A stretch of 64,000 nucleotides of DNA, taken from NCBI RefSeq assembly GCF_002797555.1, contig NZ_PGFA01000001.1:2480001-2544000 (forward strand). Direction: 5' to 3'. Both the position numbers and the translations under genes were made by a program. This document shows, one piece after another, positions 52,612-60,773 of the stretch. Each line of letters opens with the position of its first letter. Position 1 is the stretch's first letter. The notes under the pieces are model-generated. The model ran no database searches. It was not told where the DNA came from and saw only the letters and a list, made by a program, of their open reading frames with translations. Origin of the DNA: Hymenobacter chitinivorans DSM 11115 (GTDB taxonomy: Bacteria > Bacteroidota > Bacteroidia > Cytophagales > Hymenobacteraceae).

Positions 52612-52689
52612 AAAGGGTGCAGCAAGCCAACGTGCTAGGTCAGCCGACTACGGGAGCAAACAAGAAGGAAGAAAGGAAGTACCTGATCC

Positions 52690-52806
52690 TTAGCAGCTCA
52701 AGCCCGGCGCGGGCATACAGACCGCGCAACACAGCATGCCACAACAGCCCGTGAGCTGGGCGGCGCGGGGTGCGAGGAAGGCGAGGGAGCTGGTGAAGGC
52801 TTTCAC
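52690..52806 (-). CDS. Cysteine-rich leader peptide upstream of susC
   Basis: A 38-residue short ORF starting GTG, 13 nt after the stop of another short ORF. The peptide contains TGCCGMLCCAVCMPAPG: two Cys pairs, a single Cys, and a final SC, six cysteines among the last 18 residues. Four of the six codons are TGT, although TGC dominates in the surrounding GC-rich genes. The N-terminal half (KAFTSSLAFLAP) is mildly hydrophobic. An internal ATG would give a shorter form starting MLCCAVC. It lies in the 5' leader of susC and is probably a regulatory peptide whose translation reads cysteinyl-tRNA supply. Translation is not proved. Confidence 0.55.
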   Translation of the reverse strand: MKAFTSSLAFLAPRAAQLTGCCGMLCCAVCMPAPGLSC

Positions 52807-52819
52807 GGCGTTGTTGTTT

Positions 52820-52876
52820 TTATATGGTCAGGACTTGGCACCGTTCCGGATGTTCCGGGGGTTGTCGGCGTTTCAT
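52820..52876 (-). CDS. First short leader ORF upstream of susC
   Basis: An 18-residue ORF, peptide MKRRQPPEHPERCQVLTI, beginning about 60 nt after the predicted transcription start. It is Arg/Pro-rich with one Cys. Its stop is 13 nt before the GTG of the Cys-rich ORF, so ribosomes could pass from one to the other. The mirror transcript on the plus strand also begins with a short non-Cys ORF followed by a Cys-run ORF. Confidence 0.45.
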   Translation of the reverse strand: MKRRQPPEHPERCQVLTI

Positions 52877-52940
52877 AGAGCCTGTCTCTCCACGCCTCTG
52901 TATAAAAACAATCCTTTGATGGACTCAAGAATTGGTGCTC

Positions 52941-52973
52941 CAAAGGTAAAGCGGCGAAATTCAGAAACGCAAA
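52941..52973 (-). promoter_or_regulatory. Promoter for the susC leader
   Basis: On the minus strand ATTTG (TTTG at 52973-52970) is followed after 21 bp by TACCTTTG (52948-52941), matching the Bacteroidota -33/-7 pair. Transcription would start near 52935, giving a leader of about 700 nt. Confidence 0.6.
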
Positions 52974-53035
52974 TATTATTTTTCAGCCGGGTAACATCCG
53001 GAGTTGCTACGGCGAAGCTTAGCCCACCAAAAAAC

Positions 53036-53065
53036 TTGCACTACGGGCCGCGCAGTCTATATTTG
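53036..53065 (+). promoter_or_regulatory. Promoter for the permease leader
   Basis: CTTG (TTG at 53036-53038) followed after exactly 19 bp by TATATTTG (53058-53065), an excellent Bacteroidota promoter. Transcription would start near 53070, 184 nt before the permease ATG. It is divergent from the susC promoter, with about 60 bp between the two -33 elements. Confidence 0.7.
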
Positions 53066-53097
53066 CCCCTGCCCGGCTTCGCGGCTTGCCCGAAAAA

Positions 53098-53151
53098 ATG
53101 GGTACTCAGGCCACCGGAATTCCTGCTTTTCTACCCGCATGCACCCCGTAA
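53098..53151 (+). CDS. First short leader ORF upstream of the permease (tentative)
   Basis: A 17-residue ORF, peptide MGTQATGIPAFLPACTP, starting about 28 nt after the predicted transcription start. Its 3' end overlaps the next short ORF by 13 nt in another frame. It contains one Cys. The evidence is position only. Confidence 0.3.
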   Translation: MGTQATGIPAFLPACTP

Positions 53152-53195
53152 AGCCATTCGAAAACCGCTGTTGTTGTTGCCCCGCAACTACCTGA
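53139..53195 (+). CDS. Leader peptide with four consecutive cysteines
   Basis: An 18-residue short ORF encoding MHPVKPFENRCCCCPATT, inside the 184-nt leader of the amino-acid permease gene. Codons 11-14 (53169-53180) are TGT TGT TGT TGC, a run of four cysteines using the codon that is rarer in this GC-rich DNA. The stop is 58 nt before the permease ATG, in a leader that is GC-rich and then U-rich (GCTTTTCGCTTTTTGC). Short ORFs with polycysteine runs control sulfur genes in other phyla by ribosome stalling when cysteinyl-tRNA is scarce. I infer the same role here. Confidence 0.6.
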   Translation: MHPVKPFENRCCCCPATT

Positions 53196-53253
53196 CTTCC
53201 GCGTCGTGGGGGCCGTGTGCGCCGCCCGTTTTCCATTGCTTTTCGCTTTTTGC

Positions 53254-54570
53254 ATGACTTCTGCTTCCGTCGCCGCCCCACGGCCCGACCTGGTGCGCGG
53301 CATCCGCCGCTGGGATTTCGTGGCCCTCATCATTAACATCACCATCGGGGCCGGTATCCTGGGTTTGCCGGCCAAGATTTACGCCCTGGTCGGCGCCTAC
53401 AGCCTGGTGGCTTACGGAGCTGCCGCGGCCATTGTGACGCTGATTATTCTCTGCTTTGCCGAGGTCAGCAGCCGCTTCAGCGGGGCCGGCGGGCCCTACC
53501 TCTACGCCCGGGAAGCCTTCGGGCCCCTGGTTGGGTTTGAGGTGGGCTGGCTCCTGTGGGTGTCGCGCCTGGCCAGCTTCGCGGCCCTCTGCAACCTGTT
53601 CGTGGACTACGCCGCTTACTTCTGGCCCGCCGTGGGCGCGGGTGTGGGCCGGGCGGGGCTGATGGCCGCCTTAATTACGGCCCTGACCCTGCTGAACCTA
53701 GTGGGCGTGCGGCGGGCTTCACGGGCCAATAACGTGTTTACCGTCAGCAAGGTCCTGCTGCTGGTGCTGTTCACGGTGGTCGGGTTGTTGTTCGTCGATT
53801 GGCGGGCATTTTCCTTTGCCGTGGCCCCCTCCTACACCGGCTTTTCCAGCGCCGTGCTGCTGCTGATTTTCACCTTCTCGGGCTTCGACGTCGCCGCTAT
53901 TCCGGCCGCCGAAATCCAGCAGCCCCAGCGCAACGTGCCTTTTGCCTTGTTCACGGCCATTGCCACCGTGGCCGTGCTGTTTCTGCTGGTCCAGGTGGTC
54001 TGCATCGGCACGCTGCCCGATTTGGCCTCGGCCGAGCGGCCCCTGGCCAGCGCCACCCAGCAGTTTCTGGGCCCCGTCGGGGCCGCTTTCGTGGCGGCGG
54101 CGGCCATGCTCACGGCCCTGGGCACGCTCAACGCCCTGATGCTCACGGGGCCCCGCCTGCTGTTTGCCCTGGCCGAGCAGGGTCAGATTCCGGCCTTTTT
54201 CGGCGCCACGCACCTACGCTTCCGCACGCCTTACGTGGCTATTCTGGTGTCGGCGGTGCTGAAGCTGGCCCTGGCTATTTCCGGCACCTTTATCTACGCC
54301 CTGACGCTGAGCACGATTATTCGCCTGTCTTACTTTGCTTTGACCTGCGCCGCCTTGCCGGTGCTGCGGCGCCGCTACCCCGAGCGGCCCGCGCCGTTTC
54401 GGGTGTGGGGCGGCGCGGTAGTAGCGGCTTTGTGCGTGGCCTTGTGCCTGTGGCTGCTGTCGAACAGCGCGGCGAATGAGGCCCGCGACGTGGCCCTGGT
54501 CGCCGTGGCGGGCTTGGTCTTGTACGTGCTGTATAGCTGGCGCCGCCCGGCCGCGCCCCGCCGTTTGTAG
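53254..54570 (+). CDS. APC family amino-acid permease
   Basis: A 438-residue 12-helix permease. RPDLVRGIRRWDFVALIINITIGAGILGLPAKIYALVG is the APC start, with the GAGILGLP segment in helix 1 that binds the amino-acid backbone; FSGAGGPYLYARE in helix 3 and FTFSGFDVAAIPAAEIQ in helix 6 are further APC marks. Substrate specificity is not readable. Expression from a leader with a polycysteine ORF, and the adjacent SsuD-like gene, make cysteine, cystine, methionine or a related sulfur compound the best guess. Start set at MTSASVAAP (53254). Confidence 0.88.
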   Translation: MTSASVAAPRPDLVRGIRRWDFVALIINITIGAGILGLPAKIYALVGAYSLVAYGAAAAIVTLIILCFAEVSSRFSGAGGPYLYAREAFGPLVGFEVGWLLWVSRLASFAALCNLFVDYAAYFWPAVGAGVGRAGLMAALITALTLLNLVGVRRASRANNVFTVSKVLLLVLFTVVGLLFVDWRAFSFAVAPSYTGFSSAVLLLIFTFSGFDVAAIPAAEIQQPQRNVPFALFTAIATVAVLFLLVQVVCIGTLPDLASAERPLASATQQFLGPVGAAFVAAAAMLTALGTLNALMLTGPRLLFALAEQGQIPAFFGATHLRFRTPYVAILVSAVLKLALAISGTFIYALTLSTIIRLSYFALTCAALPVLRRRYPERPAPFRVWGGAVVAALCVALCLWLLSNSAANEARDVALVAVAGLVLYVLYSWRRPAAPRRL

Positions 54571-54633
54571 CCCCGCTACGCGGTTAACTCTCCTCCTGTC
54601 CTTATCCGGCTTTGCCGGGCCTGATTCCTGCCA

Positions 54634-55800
<1,167 letters not shown>

Positions 55801-55813
55801 ATAGTCCTGGTTT

Positions 55814-55853
55814 AAAAGAACGTCATGTCGAGCCCCGCGAGACATCTCGCGGG
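55814..55853. repeat. Palindromic repeat (family R1)
   Basis: AAAGAACGTCATGTCGAGC followed by a hairpin (CCCGCGAGA, 2-nt loop, TCTCGCGGG at 55834-55853). It lies 13 bp after the monooxygenase stop and may aid termination. Related sequences are at 20996, 47435-47626 and 49032. Confidence 0.7.
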
Positions 55854-55873
55854 CAATGGTAATCTTCTTCCGC

Positions 55874-56039
55874 CTGTGATCCTGAGCCTTGGCGAAGGAC
55901 CTTCCTCACCTACCCCACCAAGCCTGATACCAAGGCGCCCCCGTACTCACCGGTAGCAAAGGGCTTTCGTACGTTGTACAAAGTTTGTCACTGAGGCGAG
56001 GAAGCTCCTTCGCTACACTTCGTTGCGCTCAGGATGACA
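55874..56039. repeat. Palindromic interspersed repeat (family R2, copy 3)
   Basis: Starts CTGTGATCCTGAGCCTTGG and ends CGCTCAGGATGACA. It shares with copy 1 the internal text CCTTCCTC(A/G)CCTACCCCAC and a central hairpin. The arms are less perfect than in the other copies. It occupies most of the 330-bp gap before the lipoprotein gene. Confidence 0.8.
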
Positions 56040-56118
56040 AATGGAACAATGACAGGGTAAACAACCTCGGCCCAAAACCCTGCCCAACCCCCACCATCCT
56101 AGTCCGGGCCGCGTGCCT

Positions 56119-56126
56119 TACCTTTG
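56119..56126 (+). promoter_or_regulatory. Bacteroidota -7 element TACCTTTG
   Basis: Exact TANNTTTG ending 4 nt before the GTG start at 56131, as at 35569. It predicts a leaderless mRNA for the lipoprotein/SCO/cytochrome operon. Confidence 0.6.
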
Positions 56127-56130
56127 CCGC

Positions 56131-56565
56131 GTGCTTACTTTCCGTCCTTCCCTGCTGCTGGCCGTGGGCTGCGCAGCCCTGGTAGCTGCCTGCAGCACCG
56201 GCCCCACTGAGCAGCAGCAAGTTGAGGCTGCCGAAAAAGCCGTGCTGGCCAGCCACGATACCCTTATGGCCCAGATGGGCCAGCTCTACGACCTGCGCCA
56301 GCAGCTCCAAAAGGCTCCCGGGCCCGACACCACGCTGGCCGGCCGGCAGCGCCGCAACCTGCTGCGGGCCGACGCGGCCATGATGGGCTGGATGCACCAG
56401 TACCGTAAGCCCGCCGACACCGTAGCGGCCCCGGCCAAGCTGCGCTACTTTGCCGCCCAGCAGCTCAAAATAGATTCCGTGGGCCGGCTCATGCGCCAGA
56501 ACCTTGACTCGGCCAAGCTGGTTTTACAGCTGGCTACTCCCGCCGCTAATCCTTCCGCTCAATGA
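56131..56565 (+). CDS. Lipoprotein of unknown function, first gene of the SCO operon
   Basis: A 144-residue protein with a lipoprotein signal peptide (LTFRPSLLLAVGCAALVAAC, Cys near 21) and a helical, Gln/Lys/Leu-rich body (HDTLMAQMGQLYDLRQQLQK, RQRRNLLRADAAMMGWMHQYRKP). No family recognised. The GTG start is fixed by the promoter element 4 nt upstream. Its stop overlaps the ATG of the SCO gene (ATGA), implying translational coupling; a role in cytochrome oxidase assembly or copper handling is inferred from this alone. Confidence 0.7.
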   Translation: MLTFRPSLLLAVGCAALVAACSTGPTEQQQVEAAEKAVLASHDTLMAQMGQLYDLRQQLQKAPGPDTTLAGRQRRNLLRADAAMMGWMHQYRKPADTVAAPAKLRYFAAQQLKIDSVGRLMRQNLDSAKLVLQLATPAANPSAQ

Positions 56566-57248
56566 TTTCCTTCTCGTTTCGCCGCATTTGCCAGGTTGCT
56601 TTGCTCACCGTAGGCGGCGCCCTGGCTCTTTCTTCCTGCTCCGATAAACCTGACACGGCCCAAACCCTGCCCTACTACGGGGAGCGGGACGTGCGCCCCC
56701 GCGCCGACGGCGGCCCGGCCGATACCATCTTCGCTTCCATTCCCAGCTTCACACTCACCGACCAGGACGGTAAGACCATTACCAACCAGACCTTTGCCGG
56801 CAAGGTCTACGTGGCCGACTTCTTCTTTGCCACCTGCCCCAGCATCTGCCCCAAGATGCAGAGCGAGATGCTGCGCGTGTACGAGCAGTTTAAGGACAAT
56901 CCACGGGTAGTGTTTCTGTCCCACACCATCGATCCGGCCCACGACTCCATCCCCGTGCTGCGCGACTACGCCCAGCGCCTGGGCATTCAGGACGCCAGCC
57001 GCTGGCACTTCGCCACCGCCCCCCACGACACGATTTTTCGGCTGGCCCCGCGCTATTTCGCGGCAGTTGAGAAAAACAGTACTGTGGCGGGCGGCTACGC
57101 CCACAGCGGTGCCTTCGCCCTGGTCGATTCCGACCGCCACATCCGGGGCGTCTACGACGGCATGGTGAAAGAGAAAGTCGATCAGCTCATCAAGGACTTG
57201 CCCGTGCTGCTACAAGAGGAGGCTGCCAAGACGAAAAAAGCCCAGTAA
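56562..57248 (+). CDS. SCO1/SenC family copper-binding lipoprotein
   Basis: A 228-residue thioredoxin-fold protein with lipobox (ALALSSCSD). FFFATCPSICPKM (about residues 87-99) provides the two copper-binding cysteines (CxxxC), and GYAHSG near 180 the third ligand histidine. SCO proteins deliver copper to the CuA centre of cytochrome c oxidase or act as thiol-disulfide reductants. Here the gene follows the lipoprotein with a 4-bp overlap and precedes a cytochrome c gene with a 1-bp overlap. Confidence 0.92.
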   Translation: MISFSFRRICQVALLTVGGALALSSCSDKPDTAQTLPYYGERDVRPRADGGPADTIFASIPSFTLTDQDGKTITNQTFAGKVYVADFFFATCPSICPKMQSEMLRVYEQFKDNPRVVFLSHTIDPAHDSIPVLRDYAQRLGIQDASRWHFATAPHDTIFRLAPRYFAAVEKNSTVAGGYAHSGAFALVDSDRHIRGVYDGMVKEKVDQLIKDLPVLLQEEAAKTKKAQ

Positions 57249-57682
57249 TGAAGCGCGTGCGGCAGCCCATTTTGATGGTGCGCGTCCTGGCTGTCCTGGC
57301 CAGTGGGGCCAGCGTGATGAGCTGCTTTTCCAACCGGCAAAACGAAGGTGCCACGCTCTACGCCACCCACTGCTCGAACTGCCACGGCAGCCAGGGCGAG
57401 GGCCTCAAGCGCCTGATTCCGCCCCTGGCCGGGGCCGACTATCTGGTCAAAAACCGTAGCGGCCTGGCTTGCCTCGTACGCAAGGGGCTGAACGGGCCGC
57501 TCGTGGTCAACGGGGTGGAGTTCAACCAGGTGATGCCCGCCGCCGATACGCACCTGACCGACTCCCAGATTACCAACATTCTGAACTTCGTGCAGACTTC
57601 CTGGGGCAATAAGGGCGAGATTTTCACGATTCGGGAGGTTTCGGAGCAGCTGCGGGGCTGCGGGGCCAGCGACGGGCGCTAG
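57248..57682 (+). CDS. Lipid-anchored cytochrome c (class I)
   Basis: A 144-residue protein with a signal peptide and lipobox (ASVMSCF), a CSNCH haem-binding motif (about 41-45) and a candidate axial methionine in QVMPAA near 97. The rest has the small class I fold (EGLKRLIPPLAG, LTDSQITNILNFV). It transfers electrons in the periplasm and probably works with the SCO protein in the respiratory chain. Its ATG overlaps the last base of the SCO stop codon. Confidence 0.9.
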   Translation: MKRVRQPILMVRVLAVLASGASVMSCFSNRQNEGATLYATHCSNCHGSQGEGLKRLIPPLAGADYLVKNRSGLACLVRKGLNGPLVVNGVEFNQVMPAADTHLTDSQITNILNFVQTSWGNKGEIFTIREVSEQLRGCGASDGR

Positions 57683-57799
57683 GCCCCGACTGAACCCGCT
57701 GGGAACCAAATTGCTACCATAAAAGTCATAGCTAGGAGCATTTTTGGCGGCATTCTTCCGCAAACCTCCTTAGCTTGCGTATCCAATCCACTACGTCCT

Positions 57800-58768
57800 A
57801 TGGGTCTCTTCGACTTTCTGAAATCCAACAAGCCGGCGCCCCAGACGCCGCCCGCTTCCCCGGCTCCCGCCACCCCCGGCGCCGCTTCGTCCGCCCCCGC
57901 CGATAACCCCGCTCCCGAGGGTCCGCGCTACAAAGGCGCCAGCTATACCTCGCCCACGCCCGCAGCGCCGGCCCCGATTCCCCCGATGCCTGCCCCGCAG
58001 ATGCCGATTCCGGAGCTGCCCAGCATGCCCCACTTCGAGCCCGTCAACGTGCTGGAGCAACTGCTCTTCAACGCCGCTACCATGCCCGAATTCCGCCCCG
58101 GCTTCTACCAGGCCTTGCTCAACGAGGAAGTCTTCGTGGTGACCATCCCCAAGGAAGGCGAGCCGATGGGCGAAGTGACGCCGGTGGAAGGCATGGAAAT
58201 TCAGCTGCAGGTGCTCAACGACGGCAAAATTCCGGTATTCACCTCCAAGGAGCGCATTTTTGAAGGCGGCACGGATGAAGAATCCCTGCCCTTCATGCGC
58301 CTGCGCGGCCTCGACTTCTTCCAGATGGTGCAAGGAGCCGACTGCGCCCTGAACCCCTTCTCGACGGTGGGCAAGATGCTGCCGGCCAACGAAATTGCCG
58401 AGCTGCTCAACAGCAACCTGGCCCAGGCGGCCCCCGGCAACATGCAAGTGACGCTGGGCCCCGTAACCGAAGACCACGCGCCCCTGATTGAGGCCCTGCG
58501 CGGTTTTGCCCAGAGTAAGCCCCAGATTGAAACGGCCCACGTGGCCCTGGTGCGCTTCCAGGACGAAGCCACTCCCCCCCGCCTGCTGCTGGCCTTCTAC
58601 ACCGACGACAACGACCCGGCCTTCCTGGAGGAAATGGGTCCCGTAGTGCAGGGCAACCTCAAGCCAGACGACCTGGTCGACGTAATGGTGCTCGACAAAG
58701 CGTCGGAGGAGCCGCTCAACCAGTACTTCCTGCAGGCCGTGCCCGTGTACAAGCGTGCTGGGGCGTAG
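57800..58768 (+). CDS. SseB-like protein (enhanced serine sensitivity family)
   Basis: A 322-residue cytoplasmic protein. A Pro/Ala-rich N-terminus (about 10-75; TPPASPAPATPGAASSAP) is followed by the SseB N-terminal domain (VLEQLLFNAATMPEFRPGFYQALLNEEVFVVTIP, VFTSKERIFEGG, GADCALNPFSTVGK) and a C-terminal SseB-like half (IETAHVALVRFQD, DDLVDVMVLDKASEEPLNQYF). The family name comes from an E. coli phenotype; a biochemical role is not established. Ends at a perfect terminator. Confidence 0.82.
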   Translation: MGLFDFLKSNKPAPQTPPASPAPATPGAASSAPADNPAPEGPRYKGASYTSPTPAAPAPIPPMPAPQMPIPELPSMPHFEPVNVLEQLLFNAATMPEFRPGFYQALLNEEVFVVTIPKEGEPMGEVTPVEGMEIQLQVLNDGKIPVFTSKERIFEGGTDEESLPFMRLRGLDFFQMVQGADCALNPFSTVGKMLPANEIAELLNSNLAQAAPGNMQVTLGPVTEDHAPLIEALRGFAQSKPQIETAHVALVRFQDEATPPRLLLAFYTDDNDPAFLEEMGPVVQGNLKPDDLVDVMVLDKASEEPLNQYFLQAVPVYKRAGA

Positions 58769-58805
58769 TCGTTCAGCCGAACGATTCCTGCTCAGCTTAA
58801 TCAAG

Positions 58806-58840
58806 CGAAAGGCCACCCCGGTTCCCGGGGTGGCCTTTCG
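58806..58840 (+). terminator. Intrinsic terminator of the SseB-like gene
   Basis: Perfect 16-bp stem (CGAAAGGCCACCCCGG and complement), 3-nt loop, followed by TATTTTTC. Confidence 0.92.
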
Positions 58841-58971
58841 TATTTTTCTCCTACGCTCAGTTCGGGGTAGCGCTGTAGCTTTTCGGAAAGTTTCTGCACT
58901 GATAAGTGCTAGCCAGGCTTTGAAATTGCACGAAAGCAAGGGCCGCCGCTTAGCTGGGGCCGGCCGCCACG

Positions 58972-59505
58972 CTACGCCGCCGGGGCGGCCTGCCGGGCCA
59001 GCAGCCGCCGGAACACCGGCCGCAGGCCAAAGTAGAGCAGCACGCCCACCGGCACCGACAGCACCGCCCAGAGCAGCACTGCCCCCGCCCCGGCCCGCCA
59101 CAGCAACGACAAGGCGCTGCCCCAGTCGGTGGCGAAGAGGTGGCGGAGCTGGTCGAGGCTGAGCTCCGGGCCCTGGCCGTTGCCGAGCAGCCGGGCCCCG
59201 AAGCGCAGCAGCGGAATCAGCACCAGCAGCTGCAAAGGGCTCATCAGGTGACTTACAATCAGGGTGGCGGCCACGTTCAGGCGCAGGCGCACGGCGGCGA
59301 AGGTGGCTACCACGGTAGTGATGCCCAGGATTGGCACCAGGCCCAGCGGCACGGCCAGGGCCACCGTCAGGGCCAGCTGGGGCGGGGTCAGGCCCTGCTT
59401 GAGAATGTTGCGCAACGGCTCTACCACCCGGCGGCGCCACCAACTGTCGGGGCGCGGGGGCGGCGTGGCCGGCAGCACGGATGGAGCGGAAGAAAACTCA
59501 GGCAT
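58972..59505 (-). CDS. DUF2062 domain membrane protein
   Basis: A 177-residue protein. WWRRRVVEPLRNILKQGLTPPQLALTVALAVPLGLVPILGITT (about 22-64) is the DUF2062 signature, followed by hydrophobic segments (LMSPLQLLVLIPLLRFGARLL and GAVLLWAVLSVPVGVLLYFGL). Function unknown; sometimes linked to glycosyltransferases, not here. Start set at MPEFSSAP (59505). Divergent from the YihY gene, with 93 bp between starts. Confidence 0.78.
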   Translation of the reverse strand: MPEFSSAPSVLPATPPPRPDSWWRRRVVEPLRNILKQGLTPPQLALTVALAVPLGLVPILGITTVVATFAAVRLRLNVAATLIVSHLMSPLQLLVLIPLLRFGARLLGNGQGPELSLDQLRHLFATDWGSALSLLWRAGAGAVLLWAVLSVPVGVLLYFGLRPVFRRLLARQAAPAA

Positions 59506-59598
59506 CGGTAAAAAAAGAGACTGGACAGTACGACGCCGGCACCTTACCTTCGTTGTTCGCACCAAACGGCTTTACCCCGAAGTTCGTACGTGAAGCCG

Positions 59599-60567
59599 AT
59601 GACAAAGGTACGCCAGCCGGGCCAGCCCCGCCGAAAAGTCTGGACAGATTTCTTTCTGCTATTGAAGCGGGCGGCCAAGGAATTTGCCCTCAACGACCCG
59701 CTGCGGCTGGGCGCGGCCACCGCCTTTTTTACCACGTTTGCCCTGCCGCCCATCCTGATTATCCTCATTCAGCTCCTGGGCTCGGTGTATTCCGCCACGG
59801 GCATCCGTCAGCTGCTGCTGCGCAAGCTCTCGGCGGCCCTGGGCACCTCGGCGGCCGAGCTGGTGGAACAGATTCTGCTGAACGTGACCAACGTGGAGCG
59901 CAGCCGCCTGCTCACCTGGCTGGGTTTCGGCTTTCTGCTCTTTATTTCGACCACGCTGTTTGTGGTCATTCAGAACTCGCTCAACCAGCTCTGGCAGGTG
60001 CGGCCCAACCGCGCCACGGGCCGCTTCCGCAAGATGCTCAAGGAGCGCAGCCGCTCCCTGGGTTTGCTCCTGACCACGGGCCTGCTTTCGTTGGTGGCCT
60101 TTCTGAGCGACGCGCTGCTGGCCTTTTTCGCCGACTATATCCGCGGCTTCGACGCTACCTTCGGCTACTATCTAATTCAGGTGCTCAACCAGTTCGTGTC
60201 CTTGCTGATTCTGGCCGTCTGGTTTGGTGTCACGTTCCGCAACCTGAGCAACGCCAAAGTGCCCTGGAAGGCCGTGCTGCGCGGGGCCGTGCTGACGGCC
60301 GTGCTCATCGACCTGGGCGAGTTTGCCCTGGGCCACCTGCTGGTGCCCCGCAACCTGGGCCCGATTTACGGCCACGCCTCCAGTATCGTGCTCGTGCTGC
60401 TGTTCGTGTTTTACTCGGCCATGATTTTCTACTTCGGGGCCTGCTTCACCAAAGTTTACGCGCACTACGTGGGCATGGACATCCGGCCCAAAAAGCACGC
60501 CGTGCGCTACCGCCTCGTCGATTTGCCCGATGAGCCCCGGCACCGCGGCGCCTCCGGCAGCTGGTGA
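59599..60567 (+). CDS. YihY/virulence factor BrkB family membrane protein
   Basis: A 322-residue protein with about six membrane helices. NDPLRLGAATAFFTTFALPPILIILIQLLG (about 33-62) and ILAVWFGVTFRNL ... VPWKAVLRGAVLTAVL, with a final HASSIVLVLLFVFYSAMIFYFGACFTKVYA, match the YihY/BrkB family, formerly mis-named ribonuclease BN. Function unknown, possibly transport. Start given at the ATG at 59599; a GTG three codons upstream is possible. Confidence 0.88.
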   Translation: MTKVRQPGQPRRKVWTDFFLLLKRAAKEFALNDPLRLGAATAFFTTFALPPILIILIQLLGSVYSATGIRQLLLRKLSAALGTSAAELVEQILLNVTNVERSRLLTWLGFGFLLFISTTLFVVIQNSLNQLWQVRPNRATGRFRKMLKERSRSLGLLLTTGLLSLVAFLSDALLAFFADYIRGFDATFGYYLIQVLNQFVSLLILAVWFGVTFRNLSNAKVPWKAVLRGAVLTAVLIDLGEFALGHLLVPRNLGPIYGHASSIVLVLLFVFYSAMIFYFGACFTKVYAHYVGMDIRPKKHAVRYRLVDLPDEPRHRGASGSW

Positions 60568-60743
60568 GGCGGTGACTTAGTGAATGAGTGAGTTGGTGAA
60601 GTAATAAGCTGGCGGAAGTCTTACGCGCGACGCAGCCGGGCATGATTTCTCGCCGCCCCACGGGGCAAGTCGCCAGACTTGCTTCCCCGGACTGCTTGCT
60701 TGCTGTCTAAACCCTGCCCCGTGGCTGCCGCCGAAATCCGCCG

Positions 60744-60751
60744 TACCTTTG
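60744..60751 (+). promoter_or_regulatory. Bacteroidota -7 element TACCTTTG
   Basis: Exact TANNTTTG, 22 nt before the start of the second DEAD-box helicase gene. No matching -33 at 19 bp. Confidence 0.5.
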
Positions 60752-60773
60752 CTTTTATACTATACCGTTTCGC

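Noticed and set aside
52358..52630. 90-residue minus-strand frame in the susC leader
   Set aside because: It overlaps the 52585 hairpin, has no family resemblance and follows the leader ORFs without a clear start context. Probably untranslated leader.
53196..53253. Classical intrinsic terminator between the CCCC leader ORF and the permease
   Set aside because: Only a weak GC stem (GGGGGC with GCCGCCC) before GTTTTCC is visible. I could not build a convincing terminator/antiterminator pair by eye, so control may be translational or Rho-dependent.
57791..59443. 550-residue minus-strand frame opposite the SseB-like gene
   Set aside because: Covers a terminator and two real genes; no recognisable motif.
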